Of a stretch of 64,000 nt of DNA, positions 47,401 to 55,825 are shown piece by piece. The notes below the pieces were generated by a model that was not told the DNA's origin, made no database searches, and saw only the letters and a program-made list of their open reading frames with translations. The stretch is from Acinetobacter sp. (lineage in GTDB: Bacteria; Pseudomonadota; Gammaproteobacteria; Pseudomonadales; Moraxellaceae), in NCBI GenBank assembly GCA_031277915.1, contig JAITLL010000031.1, positions 47,299 through 111,298 on the forward strand. Direction: 5' to 3'. The number at the start of each line of letters is the position of its first letter. Positions within the stretch are counted from its first letter, which is position 1. A program made the translations under genes and the position numbers.

Positions 47401-47713
47401 TGCAGCAGGCAAAAATACTGAAAAGTATACGGTTAAAGCGGGTGAGTCGTTAAATGCGATTGCGAGTCGTGCAGGTATTTCAGTTCGTGAACTTGCTGAA
47501 ATGAATGCATTAAAAGCAAATGCTAACCTACAGCGCGGTCAAAATATTGTGATTCCAAAAACTGTAGTGGAATACAAAGTTAAACGTGGTGATACCTTAA
47601 TTGGTCTTGCGAGTAAATATGGCCTAGAAACCACTTTACTGGCGGAACTCAATAACTTAACACCGTCGACGCAATTACGTATTGGCGATATTATTAAAGT
47701 GCCTAATTTATAG
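44489..47713 (+). CDS. mltD: Membrane-bound lytic transglycosylase D with many LysM repeats
   Basis: MltD cleaves glycan strands of peptidoglycan. Residues 115-240 form the SLT domain, with catalytic Glu156 in LPVIESSYDP, then SAAAAGLWQFIP and AAYNAGPGR. Eight clear LysM repeats follow (YxVxxGDxLxxIA pattern) with a weaker one before them (near LSLNEIASVSGL), far more than the two of E. coli MltD. At 1074 residues it is much longer than the E. coli protein (452). A signal peptide ends near TTGC, a degenerate lipobox. The ATG at 44489 has GGAAG seven bases upstream. yejA follows after 15 bases. Confidence 0.92.
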   Translation: MYKPTTFVWQPSAASLFKITVLSSALAALGITTGCSSTPQSAKTSKSKQVSGAGYLDASSLDSLEDLLSATDMRAVEGDRLLILKHGDVWKRMAVGFKMDLNHWDSRIEAQRSWFISRQPYIDRLSARASRYLYHTVKEAERRGLPTELALLPVIESSYDPAATSSAAAAGLWQFIPSTGRIYGLQQTGMYDGRRDVVESTRAAYEFLGSLYNQFGSWELALAAYNAGPGRIQQAINRNQAAGLPTDYWSLKLPQETMNYVPRFLAVAQIIKNPRAYGVTLPPIANRPHFREVTLSAPLSLNEIASVSGLSRAELYALNPGYRGETVDPASPMRILIPADVSPSVDNKLKGMKAGGSTGGWWANVTSPSKPTTTTSTSVTVKTTPATQLQPVRPTTPAKTTSSSVTVKGSTPRGSDALAAFAASADVPSAPRIPVAVTPATNVKPVRTEPPISANEREKILAAVRAEGQKETVEQALQPQATQAEKDQVVAELKAIAPQGTEIVDPYDGKIKLTAIQTSQSVAEQQGKELSKGFAYPKTLTEDASVANSEEAQRNKDKPYIKTDTDVVVVQPKGKRSTYTVQPGDTLAIIAMKNGVNWRDVAKWNQIDPEKTLFVGTSLYLYDAKPQEVESTTKSTTKPDVYVVQANDSLTGVANQFNLSVKQLAEYNDLSVSDGLFVGQKLHLKEPKGNRNSAKAESKAVQASTRRIATKSYTVKRGEYLKLIADRYALSNQELAELTPGLSAGSNLMAGQKINVPAKEVAAVDESDDNKASGKYEKLAAGPSYKTESYKVQRGDTLSSIATKSKISLTELAELNNLKASSHVQLGQNLKVPASVSVPEHYVVQSGDSLHAIAAKYNLQTSYLADLNGLSRTAGVRAGQRLKLTGEVETPSKTSTKNAKDETPDTYTVKSGDNLRSIASRYHLQLDYLTALNGLSRNSSVRVGQHLKLTGDVPSVETAKADTAKSSAKPVAAGKNTEKYTVKAGESLNAIASRAGISVRELAEMNALKANANLQRGQNIVIPKTVVEYKVKRGDTLIGLASKYGLETTLLAELNNLTPSTQLRIGDIIKVPNL

Positions 47714-47728
47714 AATAATTAGAACTTT

Positions 47729-49564
47729 ATGCAAAAGTTATATTCTCAACTGAGCCTGCTAGTCGGGCTCAGTGTGTTTTCACAAGCTGTATTCTCTGCA
47801 CAGCAAATCACGCCTTATATCGCAATTCATTCTAAGCCTAAATATTTTGCAATGTCTGCTATGCCTTATGCCAATCCAAATGCACCGAAAGGTGGAATAC
47901 TAAGTCGGGCTGCGCAAGGGACTTTTGATAATTTAAACAGCATGAATGGTAAGGGGAACGCGACAGAAGGGGTAAATTATCTTTTTGATACTTTAATGAC
48001 TCAGTCACTCGATGAAGTTGGAGTTTTATATCCACTTTTAGCTGAGAAAGTTTCCTACGATCCTGAAAGAACTCAATCCGTTACTTTTTATTTAAATCCT
48101 AAAGCTCGTTTTAGTAATGGTCAGTCCTTAACAGCAGCAGATGTGAAATTTAGCTTTGATATTTATCAGACCAAATCTAACTTTGGCCTACAAATGTATC
48201 TTTCGGACTTGGCAAAAACAGAAGTGATCAACCCACATCAAGTTAAGTTCACTTTTAAGTCTAGCCATAATCCCAAAATACCCTTTGTGGTGGCGAGTTT
48301 ACCAATTTATTCAAAAGCAGATTGGCAGAACCGTGATTTTACCCATATTACCTTGCAACCGATTATAGGTTCAGGGCCGTATGTGGTTGAAAAAATTGAT
48401 GCTGGACGAAGTATTAGCTATAAACGAAACCCGAATTATTGGGCAAAAGATTTGCCTATTAACAAAGGTCGTTATAACTTTGACCATTTAAAATATGTTT
48501 ATTATCGGAATTGGGATATTGCATTTGAAGGTTTTAAATCTGGGCAATATACCTTGCATGAAGAAACTAACCCTAAAAAATGGGTCACTGACTACAAGTT
48601 TCCAGCGGTAAGAGCTGGCTTAGTCACTCAATATAAGTTTAGACACCATAATCCGATTGCAACCGAAAGTTATGTATTTAACACACGACGAAAACCTTTA
48701 AATGATATCCGCTTTAGACAAGCATTAACTTATGCTTATGATTTTGAATGGCAGAACAAAGCTTTATTTTATGGACAATACCAACGATTACAAAGTTATT
48801 TTGAAAATAGTGAATTGGCTGCAACAGGTCGCCCTTCAAACAATGAACTTGCTGTATTAAAACCTTTATTGCCAAAGCTATCCCCAGTAATGCAAAAAGG
48901 TGTATTGGCAGATTGGAAATATCCGGTCTCAGATGCTAGTGGTTTTAACCGTCAAAATTTGTTAATCGCAAGACAGCTACTTATTCAGGCAGGCTATAAA
49001 ATTAAAGAAGGGCAGTTGTATACGTCCGAAGGTAAGCCTGTGCAAATTGAATTTCTTATTCAGCAAGATGGTAAACAAAGAACACTTATGCCATTTGTAA
49101 GAAATTTAAAAAAATTAGGAATTAATATTCAATTACGACAAGTCGATGCGCCGCAATATTTAGAGCGTACGCGCCGTTATGACTTTGACATGACCACCAT
49201 GAATTTGCCGCAATCTTTAAATCCAGGCAACGAACAGGCTCAGTTCTGGGGAAGTGCCGCAGCAGTTCAAGATGGTAACTATAACTATGCTGCTATTCGT
49301 AATCCTGTTATTGATAAAGTCATTTCAAAACTGGTCACTGCCAAAGACCGTGAGCAGCAAATTATCTATACTCATATTCTTGATCGATTACTTCGCGCAG
49401 GCTATTACCAGATTCCGACTTATGGAAAAGGTGATTATTGGTATGCATACTGGAATATGTATCAGCAACCTAAAGTGAAACCAGTACTCTCTGCCGGTAT
49501 AGAGTACTGGTGGAGTAATCCAAACCAAGCCAAAAAAGTTGCCCAATATTTACATCAACAATAA
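47729..49564 (+). CDS. yejA: Peptide ABC transporter, periplasmic binding protein
   Basis: The 611-residue protein is an SBP_bac_5 family binding protein with a signal peptide (ends QAVFSA). Conserved parts are NPNAPKGGILSRAAQGTFD, KYVYYRNWDIAFEGFKSGQY and NPGNEQAQFWGS, which match YejA. E. coli YejABEF imports peptides including microcin C. It starts 15 bases after mltD and precedes the two permease and the ATPase genes. Confidence 0.92.
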   Translation: MQKLYSQLSLLVGLSVFSQAVFSAQQITPYIAIHSKPKYFAMSAMPYANPNAPKGGILSRAAQGTFDNLNSMNGKGNATEGVNYLFDTLMTQSLDEVGVLYPLLAEKVSYDPERTQSVTFYLNPKARFSNGQSLTAADVKFSFDIYQTKSNFGLQMYLSDLAKTEVINPHQVKFTFKSSHNPKIPFVVASLPIYSKADWQNRDFTHITLQPIIGSGPYVVEKIDAGRSISYKRNPNYWAKDLPINKGRYNFDHLKYVYYRNWDIAFEGFKSGQYTLHEETNPKKWVTDYKFPAVRAGLVTQYKFRHHNPIATESYVFNTRRKPLNDIRFRQALTYAYDFEWQNKALFYGQYQRLQSYFENSELAATGRPSNNELAVLKPLLPKLSPVMQKGVLADWKYPVSDASGFNRQNLLIARQLLIQAGYKIKEGQLYTSEGKPVQIEFLIQQDGKQRTLMPFVRNLKKLGINIQLRQVDAPQYLERTRRYDFDMTTMNLPQSLNPGNEQAQFWGSAAAVQDGNYNYAAIRNPVIDKVISKLVTAKDREQQIIYTHILDRLLRAGYYQIPTYGKGDYWYAYWNMYQQPKVKPVLSAGIEYWWSNPNQAKKVAQYLHQQ

Positions 49565-49593
49565 AAGCACGTACCTAAAGGAAATCCTGTTAT

Positions 49594-50646
49594 ATGGGTT
49601 CATATATTCTTAAGCGACTTCTTTTAATGATTCCAACGTTGTTCATTATTTTATTGATCAACTTTGTGGTCGTGCAAATTGCACCAGGTGGGCCAGTTGA
49701 ACAAGCAATCCATGAGGTGGAAAGTGGCGCAGGAGCAGGGCGTATATTAGGTACTGAAATGTACTATCAGGGCGCTAAAGGATTAAGCCCTGAAATGGTC
49801 GAGCAAATTAAAGCACAATACGGTTTTGACCATCCTCCAGTAGAGCGTTTTTTACTGATGTTAAAAGGTTATTTAACTCTGGATTTTGGACAAAGTTTTT
49901 TTAAAGATAAATCAGTAGTTGGGCTGCTTTGGGAAAAAATGCCTGTATCGGTTTCACTTGGGTTATGGAGCACTTTGCTGATTTATCTCATTTCGATTCC
50001 ACTTGGTATAAAAAAAGCAAAACAACAAGGGTCTTGGTTTGATCGTTCTACTTCACTGTTACTCGTAGTGGGTTATGCTGTACCAAGTTTTGTCTTTGCA
50101 ATATTACTTATTGTTTTCTTTGCAGGTGGGTCATATTTTCACTGGTTTCCATTGCAAAACCTAGTGTCAGATAATTTTCATCAGTTGAGTTTATTTGGCA
50201 AAATTACTGACTATTTATGGCATATGACTTTGCCACTTATTACCATGGTTTTAGGTGGTTTTGCGAGCCTAACTTATTTAACCAAATATTCATTTTTAGA
50301 AGAACTCAATAAACCTTATGTTTTGGCCGCTTATGCAAAAGGTTTAAATGACCAGCAAGTGTTATATAAGCATGTATTTCGTAATGCCATTCTAGTCGTG
50401 CTCGCCGGATTGCCAGAGGTTTTAGCAGGTATTTTCTTTGTGGGAAATCTGTTTATTGAAATTATTTTTCATCTAGACGGAGTTGGCTTATTAGGCTTTG
50501 AAGCAATTGTTCAGCGGGACTATCCTGTTATTTTTGGTGTATTGTTTTTCTTCACACTTTTTAGTCTACTTTTAAGACTTATTTGCGATGTGCTGTATCA
50601 ATGGATTGATCCACGTATTCACTTTGACGCACAAGGAGGTAAATAA
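49594..50646 (+). CDS. yejB: Peptide ABC transporter permease YejB
   Basis: This inner-membrane permease (350 residues) has about six membrane segments, the N-terminal MGSYILKRLLLMIPTLFIILLINFVVVQIAPGGPVEQ block of the DppB/OppB family and the EAA-like loop (YVLAAYAKGLNDQQVLYKHVFRNAILVVLAGLP). Its stop codon overlaps the yejE ATG by one base. It pairs with YejE to form the translocation channel. Confidence 0.93.
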   Translation: MGSYILKRLLLMIPTLFIILLINFVVVQIAPGGPVEQAIHEVESGAGAGRILGTEMYYQGAKGLSPEMVEQIKAQYGFDHPPVERFLLMLKGYLTLDFGQSFFKDKSVVGLLWEKMPVSVSLGLWSTLLIYLISIPLGIKKAKQQGSWFDRSTSLLLVVGYAVPSFVFAILLIVFFAGGSYFHWFPLQNLVSDNFHQLSLFGKITDYLWHMTLPLITMVLGGFASLTYLTKYSFLEELNKPYVLAAYAKGLNDQQVLYKHVFRNAILVVLAGLPEVLAGIFFVGNLFIEIIFHLDGVGLLGFEAIVQRDYPVIFGVLFFFTLFSLLLRLICDVLYQWIDPRIHFDAQGGK

Positions 50647-51656
50647 TGTCTTTAATTGTGCGATCACGGCTACAAAAGTTTAGACAACATAAATTGGGAT
50701 GGATAAGCTTTATTTTGTTTAGCCTAATTTTGGTGATGTCACTAGCTGCTGAACTCATTGCTAATGATAAACCGCTGTTGGTGAAATATAAGGATGCTTA
50801 TTATTTGCCTGTTTTTAAGGCATATCCCGAAACCACTTTTGGTGGTGTGTTTGAAACAGAAACAGACTATAAAGACCCCGCTGTGCAAGAGCTTATTAAT
50901 CATAAAGGATGGGCGATTTGGCCGCTCATTCAATTTTCTTATCAGACCCCCAATTTAGACTTGGCTGTACCTGTACCGTCACCACCTTCCAAGCAAAACT
51001 GGTTAGGCACAGATGACCAAGGACGAGATGTGTTAGCACGTATACTTTATGGGCTTAGAGTTTCTTTACTTTTTGGTTTGGCTTTAACGGGTTGTGCAGC
51101 CTTATTTGGTATTTTGGTGGGCGCTGTACAGGGCTACTATGGTGGTTGGGTTGATTTGTTGGGACAACGACTGGTAGAAGTCTGGAATGGTTTACCCATG
51201 CTGTTTATGGTCATGATTTTGGTCAGTATGTTTACCCCAAATGTATATTGGCTATTTTTTATTATGTTATTTTTTAGCTGGACTGTGCTTGTGGGAATTG
51301 TCCGTGCTGAATTTCTAAAAGCGCGCCAGCTTGACTATGTGCGTGCGGCTCAGGCTTTAGGTGTAAATGATAGAGCAATTATCTTTAAACACATTTTGCC
51401 AAATGCCATAAGTTCTAGCCTGTCGCAGTTACCTTTTATTTTGACGACCAATATTATTGCTTTAACAGCACTCGATTTCTTGGGCTATGGTTTACCACCA
51501 GATGCTGCCTCTTTAGGCGAATTGTTGTTGCAAGGTAAAAATAACTTAGACGCACCGTGGTTAGCTTTATCAGGGTTTTTTAGCTTAGCTTTTGTGTTGT
51601 CATTCTTAATTTATATTGGGGAGGCGGCACGTGATGCATTTGACCCAAGAAAATAA
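50646..51656 (+). CDS. yejE: Peptide ABC transporter permease YejE
   Basis: The 336-residue permease has a long periplasmic loop after the first segment and the DppC/OppC features: NWLGTDDQGRDVLARILYGLRVSL and the EAA loop DYVRAAQALGVNDRAIIFKHILPNAI. It overlaps yejB by one base and its 3' end overlaps yejF by 23 bases, so the four yej genes form one tight operon. Confidence 0.93.
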   Translation: MSLIVRSRLQKFRQHKLGWISFILFSLILVMSLAAELIANDKPLLVKYKDAYYLPVFKAYPETTFGGVFETETDYKDPAVQELINHKGWAIWPLIQFSYQTPNLDLAVPVPSPPSKQNWLGTDDQGRDVLARILYGLRVSLLFGLALTGCAALFGILVGAVQGYYGGWVDLLGQRLVEVWNGLPMLFMVMILVSMFTPNVYWLFFIMLFFSWTVLVGIVRAEFLKARQLDYVRAAQALGVNDRAIIFKHILPNAISSSLSQLPFILTTNIIALTALDFLGYGLPPDAASLGELLLQGKNNLDAPWLALSGFFSLAFVLSFLIYIGEAARDAFDPRK

Positions 51657-53223
51657 TTTAAGTGAAGATGCTACCTTGCTAAAAATAGAAAACCTTTCAA
51701 TTGCTACGCAAGATCAGGTTTTATTGGAAGGGCTCAATTTACACTTACAAGCTGGGGATACGCTTGCCATTGTAGGTGAGAGTGGTTCAGGTAAAACAAT
51801 AAGCTGTTTAGCGATGATGGGCTTATTACCAGAAAAATTAAAAACATCGGGTCGTATTATTATTGATTCAAAAAATATTTTAGACATAGATGAAAAGACT
51901 AGAACCTATTTACGTGGCCGCCAAATTGCCATGATTTTTCAGGAGCCTTCTACGGCTTTAAATCCATTGCATCGGGTTGAGAAAATTCTTGGTGAAAATT
52001 TTATTTTACAAGGTTGGTCAAAATCGAAAGCTCAGCAGCAAGTTATTCAACTATTAGAAGATGTAGGAGTAGCTAACCCAGAGCAAATTTTAAAGCGTTA
52101 TCCGCATGAGCTTTCTGGAGGACAAAAACAAAGGGTCATGATTGCGACAACGCTGGCACTTCAACCTAAAATTTTAATTGCAGATGAACCAACTACCGCG
52201 CTTGATGTCATTTTGCAGACGCAAATTTTAGAGTTATTAAAGTCTTTACAGAATAAATATGGCATGGCGCTGATTTTAATTAGCCATGATTTGAATTTGG
52301 TGCGCCGTTATGCCGATGAACTCATTGTATTAAACAAGGGGCAAGTTGTAGAGCAAGGTCAGCTTCAACAGATTTTTGAAAGTCCAACGTCAATTTATAC
52401 TGAGCAACTGTTAGAACATGATCTTGGTTTTGCTCAGCCTCTAGTATCTAGCCAGAAAATTTTATCTGTTCAACAACTCAATGTTAAATACCCAATTCGG
52501 AGTGGTTTCTTTAACCGAATTCAAGGCTATACCACTGCTATTGAAAATATAACTTTTGAGCTTAGTCAAGGCGAAGCATTAGGCGTTGTAGGTGAAAGTG
52601 GTTCTGGAAAATCTTCATTGGCTTTAGCTCTGCTTCGATTAATTAAAAGTGATGGGCAAATTAACTTTTTAGGGCAAGATTTAAACCGCTTAGAACAAAA
52701 AGCTTTACGTAAGATTCGGTCAGACTTACAAATTGTTTTCCAAGACCCATTTGGTAGCTTAAACCCGCGTATGACAGTAGGGCAGATTATTGCTGAAGGA
52801 TTAAAAGTGAAAGCGGTAGCTAATAGTGAGATCAAACAGCAAGTTGAATCTGCTTTGGTAAAAGTAGAGTTGGCTGAAGGCTTTCAGCATCGCTATCCGC
52901 ACGAGCTTTCGGGTGGGCAACGTCAACGCGTTGCTCTAGCGAGAGCTTTAGTGGTGCAACCTAAACTTTTCATTTTAGATGAACCAACGTCTGCTTTAGA
53001 CCGAACGACTCAAAAAGCCATGATTCAATTATTGCGACGTTTACAACAAAGAGAACATCTAAGTTATATTTTTATTAGCCATGACTTAAATGTGGTTAAA
53101 GCACTATGTCATAAAGTGATGGTATTACGACATGCAAAAGTTGTGGAATATCAGCTGACTGAACAGTTATTTAACGATCCAAAAACTGAATATACCAAGC
53201 AATTAATTGCGGCAAGTCTTTAA
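51634..53223 (+). CDS. yejF: Peptide ABC transporter, dual ATPase YejF
   Basis: YejF contains two fused ABC domains in one 529-residue chain. Domain 1 has Walker A GESGSGKT, signature LSGGQKQRV and Walker B ILIADEPTTALD. Domain 2 has GESGSGKS, LSGGQRQRVALARAL and FILDEPTSALD. The ATG at 51634 is preferred over the earlier in-frame start at 51616, because GAGGCGG lies just upstream. It energises YejBE. I see no clear terminator after it. Confidence 0.92.
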   Translation: MHLTQENNLSEDATLLKIENLSIATQDQVLLEGLNLHLQAGDTLAIVGESGSGKTISCLAMMGLLPEKLKTSGRIIIDSKNILDIDEKTRTYLRGRQIAMIFQEPSTALNPLHRVEKILGENFILQGWSKSKAQQQVIQLLEDVGVANPEQILKRYPHELSGGQKQRVMIATTLALQPKILIADEPTTALDVILQTQILELLKSLQNKYGMALILISHDLNLVRRYADELIVLNKGQVVEQGQLQQIFESPTSIYTEQLLEHDLGFAQPLVSSQKILSVQQLNVKYPIRSGFFNRIQGYTTAIENITFELSQGEALGVVGESGSGKSSLALALLRLIKSDGQINFLGQDLNRLEQKALRKIRSDLQIVFQDPFGSLNPRMTVGQIIAEGLKVKAVANSEIKQQVESALVKVELAEGFQHRYPHELSGGQRQRVALARALVVQPKLFILDEPTSALDRTTQKAMIQLLRRLQQREHLSYIFISHDLNVVKALCHKVMVLRHAKVVEYQLTEQLFNDPKTEYTKQLIAASL

Positions 53224-53370
53224 TTTATTTTAATAAGATTTTGTTTTATAAGCATAAATATTATTTAAATTTTTAATGCAAAAAGTTGCAGTTTTCTATA
53301 CTTTTTAAATTTGACATGTGCTATTGTCAGTTGTCGATTTTCCCTTGACATGACCTATAATTCATCTAAA

Positions 53371-53388
53371 TTAGAGTAATTACTCTAA
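53371..53388. promoter_or_regulatory. 18-bp perfect palindrome upstream of the flavin oxidoreductase gene
   Basis: TTAGAGTAATTACTCTAA reads the same on both strands and sits 20 bases before the start codon of the next gene. A TATAAT-like box (53356-53361) lies just upstream. This is the shape of an operator for a TetR- or MarR-type repressor; the regulator is not in the window. Confidence 0.6.
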
Positions 53389-53408
53389 AATATTAAAAGA
53401 GGTTAACC

Positions 53409-54653
53409 ATGAGCCAAATTGCACAATCAATCACAATTCGAAATACCACATTTAAAAACCGGATTATTAAGGGTGCAATGAGTGAGGCGCTTGCAAACTA
53501 TGAAGGCCAACCGAATGACTTACATTTAGGCTTGTACGGTGCTTGGGCAAAAGGTGGTTTGGGTTGTGCGATTACTGGTAATGTGATGGTCAATGTCGAA
53601 GCCAAAAATGAACCGGGCGTAGTGGTTATTGAAACTGAGCGTGACTTAGAGCGTTTAAAAGAATGGGCAGCAGTCGGTAAACAATATGGCATGGTACAGC
53701 TCGTTCAGTTGTCTCACCCTGGTCGTCAGTGTCCTAAGGGCTTAAATAAAGAAACAGTTGCACCTTCGGCAGTTCCTTTTAGCCCAGCTTTAGCGACTAT
53801 GTTTGGGACACCACGTGCCCTTACACATGAAGAAATTTTAGACATTATTAACCGTTTTGCGAAGGCTGCTCGCATCTGCGAAAAAGCAGGTTTTGAAGGG
53901 GTTCAGTTACATGGTGCACATGGTTATTTAATTAGCCAGTTTTTATCGCCATTAACCAATAAGCGTACAGACCAGTGGGGTGGTTCAGTTGAAAATCGGA
54001 CTCGCTTTTTACTAGAAGTTTATAAAGCAGTACGTGAAGCAACTTCAGAGAATTTTATTATTTCAGTGAAGCTCAACTCTGCTGACTTCCAGCGCGGTGG
54101 TATTAGCGAAGAAGATGTGATTTCGGTATTTAAAGCAGTTGATGAGGCGGGTATCGATTTAATTGAAATTTCAGGCGGTACTTATGAAGCACCTGCAATG
54201 GCTGGTGTTAAAGCCGATAAACGTAAGGCAAGTACGATTGCACGTGAAGCATACTTTTTAGACTTCGCTGAAAAAATCCGTCAGCATGTAAAATGTAAAC
54301 TTATGGTGACAGGTGGCTTCCGTACAGTAGAAGGTATGAATGCGGCTCTCGCAAGTGGAGCATGCGACTTTATTGGTATTGCTCGTCCACTTGCTGTTGA
54401 AACAGATTTAACAAACCGATTAATCGCAGGGCAAGATGTTCGCTACGCAGTAAAACCAATTAAAACGGGTTTACCTTTTGTCGATAAAATGGCGATTATG
54501 GAAATCATTTGGTACGCAGCACAATTTAAAGCCATTGGGCAGGGTAAAAAGCCAAATCCAAAACTATCGCCTTTAATTGTGTTTTTAAATTACGCCAAGG
54601 GCAATATTAAGGCCGTTGTTCAAGGGCGCGTGAATTCACGTAAGTCTGCATAA
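53409..54653 (+). CDS. Old Yellow Enzyme family NADH:flavin oxidoreductase
   Basis: The 414-residue protein is an FMN-dependent ene-reductase type enzyme. It has an OYE TIM barrel with VQLSHPGRQCPKG, the substrate-binding pair in LHGAHGYLISQFLSPLTNKRTDQWGG, and SGACDFIGIARPLA with the FMN phosphate site at ASGACDFIG. Substrates are likely electrophilic alkenes or xenobiotics, which is inferred. A palindrome and promoter-like box precede it. It is divergent in origin from fadH at the end of the window but shares the barrel. Confidence 0.88.
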   Translation: MSQIAQSITIRNTTFKNRIIKGAMSEALANYEGQPNDLHLGLYGAWAKGGLGCAITGNVMVNVEAKNEPGVVVIETERDLERLKEWAAVGKQYGMVQLVQLSHPGRQCPKGLNKETVAPSAVPFSPALATMFGTPRALTHEEILDIINRFAKAARICEKAGFEGVQLHGAHGYLISQFLSPLTNKRTDQWGGSVENRTRFLLEVYKAVREATSENFIISVKLNSADFQRGGISEEDVISVFKAVDEAGIDLIEISGGTYEAPAMAGVKADKRKASTIAREAYFLDFAEKIRQHVKCKLMVTGGFRTVEGMNAALASGACDFIGIARPLAVETDLTNRLIAGQDVRYAVKPIKTGLPFVDKMAIMEIIWYAAQFKAIGQGKKPNPKLSPLIVFLNYAKGNIKAVVQGRVNSRKSA

Positions 54654-54658
54654 ATAAA

Positions 54659-55342
54659 TTACCAAGCAATAGCCCAGTAAGTCTGAAAAGTAGAAGCAGA
54701 CCATTGACCTTTAATTAAAGCATTTTTAAAGGTAGGTCTGTTTTCTATTTGGGCCAGATAACGCTGTATATGTTTAAACTGGCTGTAATTTGGGGAGCAA
54801 GCCAGTAATGGAAACCACATCAAAATATCAGCAGTAGTAAACTGATCTCCGGCAAACCACAAGTGATGCTTTAAATGTTTATCAATCATGTTCATGTGTT
54901 GTTGTAATGATTGATTAAGATAACCTTGATCAAATCCATATTTTAAAATCTTAGGAATGAAACGCACTGGAAAAAGCGTACGCTCTGCAATTTGTTGAAA
55001 GATCTGTTTGAGTACCAGATCTGGAATAAATGTTGCTTCGCAATAATTTTTCCAATAATAAAAATTTTGGAGCTGATGGTTTTCTAAATTATTCTGTCCC
55101 AATTGTGGGTGTAAATGAGAGAAATAATCTAGGATTGCTGAGGTTTCAGCCAAAATCGAAGTTTGCCCTTGTTCAATAATTTCGAGAGTCGGAAATTTTG
55201 ATAATTGATGTGGTGATTTATTATTTTTGTCTTCATCTGAATGGTATTTAGTATTGAGCTCATAGTTGAGTCCTAATTCTTCTAAAAACCAAACAATACG
55301 TTGAGAGCGTGAATTTTGTAAATGAAATAATCGAATTTGCAT
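54659..55342 (-). CDS. Glutathione S-transferase family protein
   Basis: The 227-residue protein has the thioredoxin-like N-terminal domain (IRLFHLQNSRSQRIVWFLEELGLNYEL, 3-30; LAETSAILDYFSHL with the glutathione-binding Glu-Thr-Ser at about 65) and the helical GST C-terminal domain (QFTTADILMWFPLLAC). Specific substrate is unknown. The 3' end is six bases from the end of the convergent OYE gene. Confidence 0.85.
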   Translation of the reverse strand: MQIRLFHLQNSRSQRIVWFLEELGLNYELNTKYHSDEDKNNKSPHQLSKFPTLEIIEQGQTSILAETSAILDYFSHLHPQLGQNNLENHQLQNFYYWKNYCEATFIPDLVLKQIFQQIAERTLFPVRFIPKILKYGFDQGYLNQSLQQHMNMIDKHLKHHLWFAGDQFTTADILMWFPLLACSPNYSQFKHIQRYLAQIENRPTFKNALIKGQWSASTFQTYWAIAW

Positions 55343-55406
55343 GTCATGTTCAAATTATAGTTCTGATCTATTTTTAGTATAGGGTAGAACATAACTTAAG
55401 TATAAT

Positions 55407-55440
55407 AAATATTATAAATCATAAATTTATAATATTTTTT
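55407..55440 (+). repeat. AT-only perfect 13-bp inverted repeat with T tail
   Basis: AAATATTATAAAT (55407-55419) and ATTTATAATATTT (55425-55437) pair perfectly around a five-base loop and are followed by T's to 55440. It may be a weak terminator at the border of the unexplained stretch. Confidence 0.55.
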
Positions 55441-55762
55441 GGGAAGTGAAAAGAGCTTTATGATAGAACTCACTACTGGTAAGGGCCGTGGAATTTAAAC
55501 TAGTTAGACCTTGATCACCGAAGTTATTAACACGAGTTACACCGCTGGCTCCCAGTTAAGTGAGTTGCTCCAATATATCTGGGTTACCATATTAGCCGAC
55601 TGAAGGGTAAGGCAATTTCATTGTGGGTTACACTACGAGAGTTGTGGATGTTAGAAAGCTTGTCAAAGACCTGTTTGGGGTAATTTCAATAGTCACAAGA
55701 GTTATTGATGATGTGCCTGTATCTGCAAAAGTACGTGAGATACATCATGTAAATAATATTTA
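55441..55762 (+). pseudogene. Unexplained, possibly decayed coding stretch
   Basis: This 320-base segment between the GST and DUF2726 genes has higher GC than the AT-rich DNA on both sides, as coding DNA often has, but no frame stays open. Two plus-strand runs read like protein: TLITEVINTSYTAGSQLSEL followed by LQYIWVTILAD and a stop (55511-55603), then FIVGYTTRVVDVRKLVKDLF continuing to ENLS-like GVISIVTRVIDDVPV and REIHHVNNI with a stop at 55762, in another frame. Small hairpins (CTGG/CCAG) also occur. It could be a gene relic or a structured RNA; I cannot name either. Confidence 0.3.
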
Positions 55763-55825
55763 GCTAATTGTTTTAACTGTATTTTTTAAATAAATATAAT
55801 TTTATATTCATTAAGGGGAAGTTCA

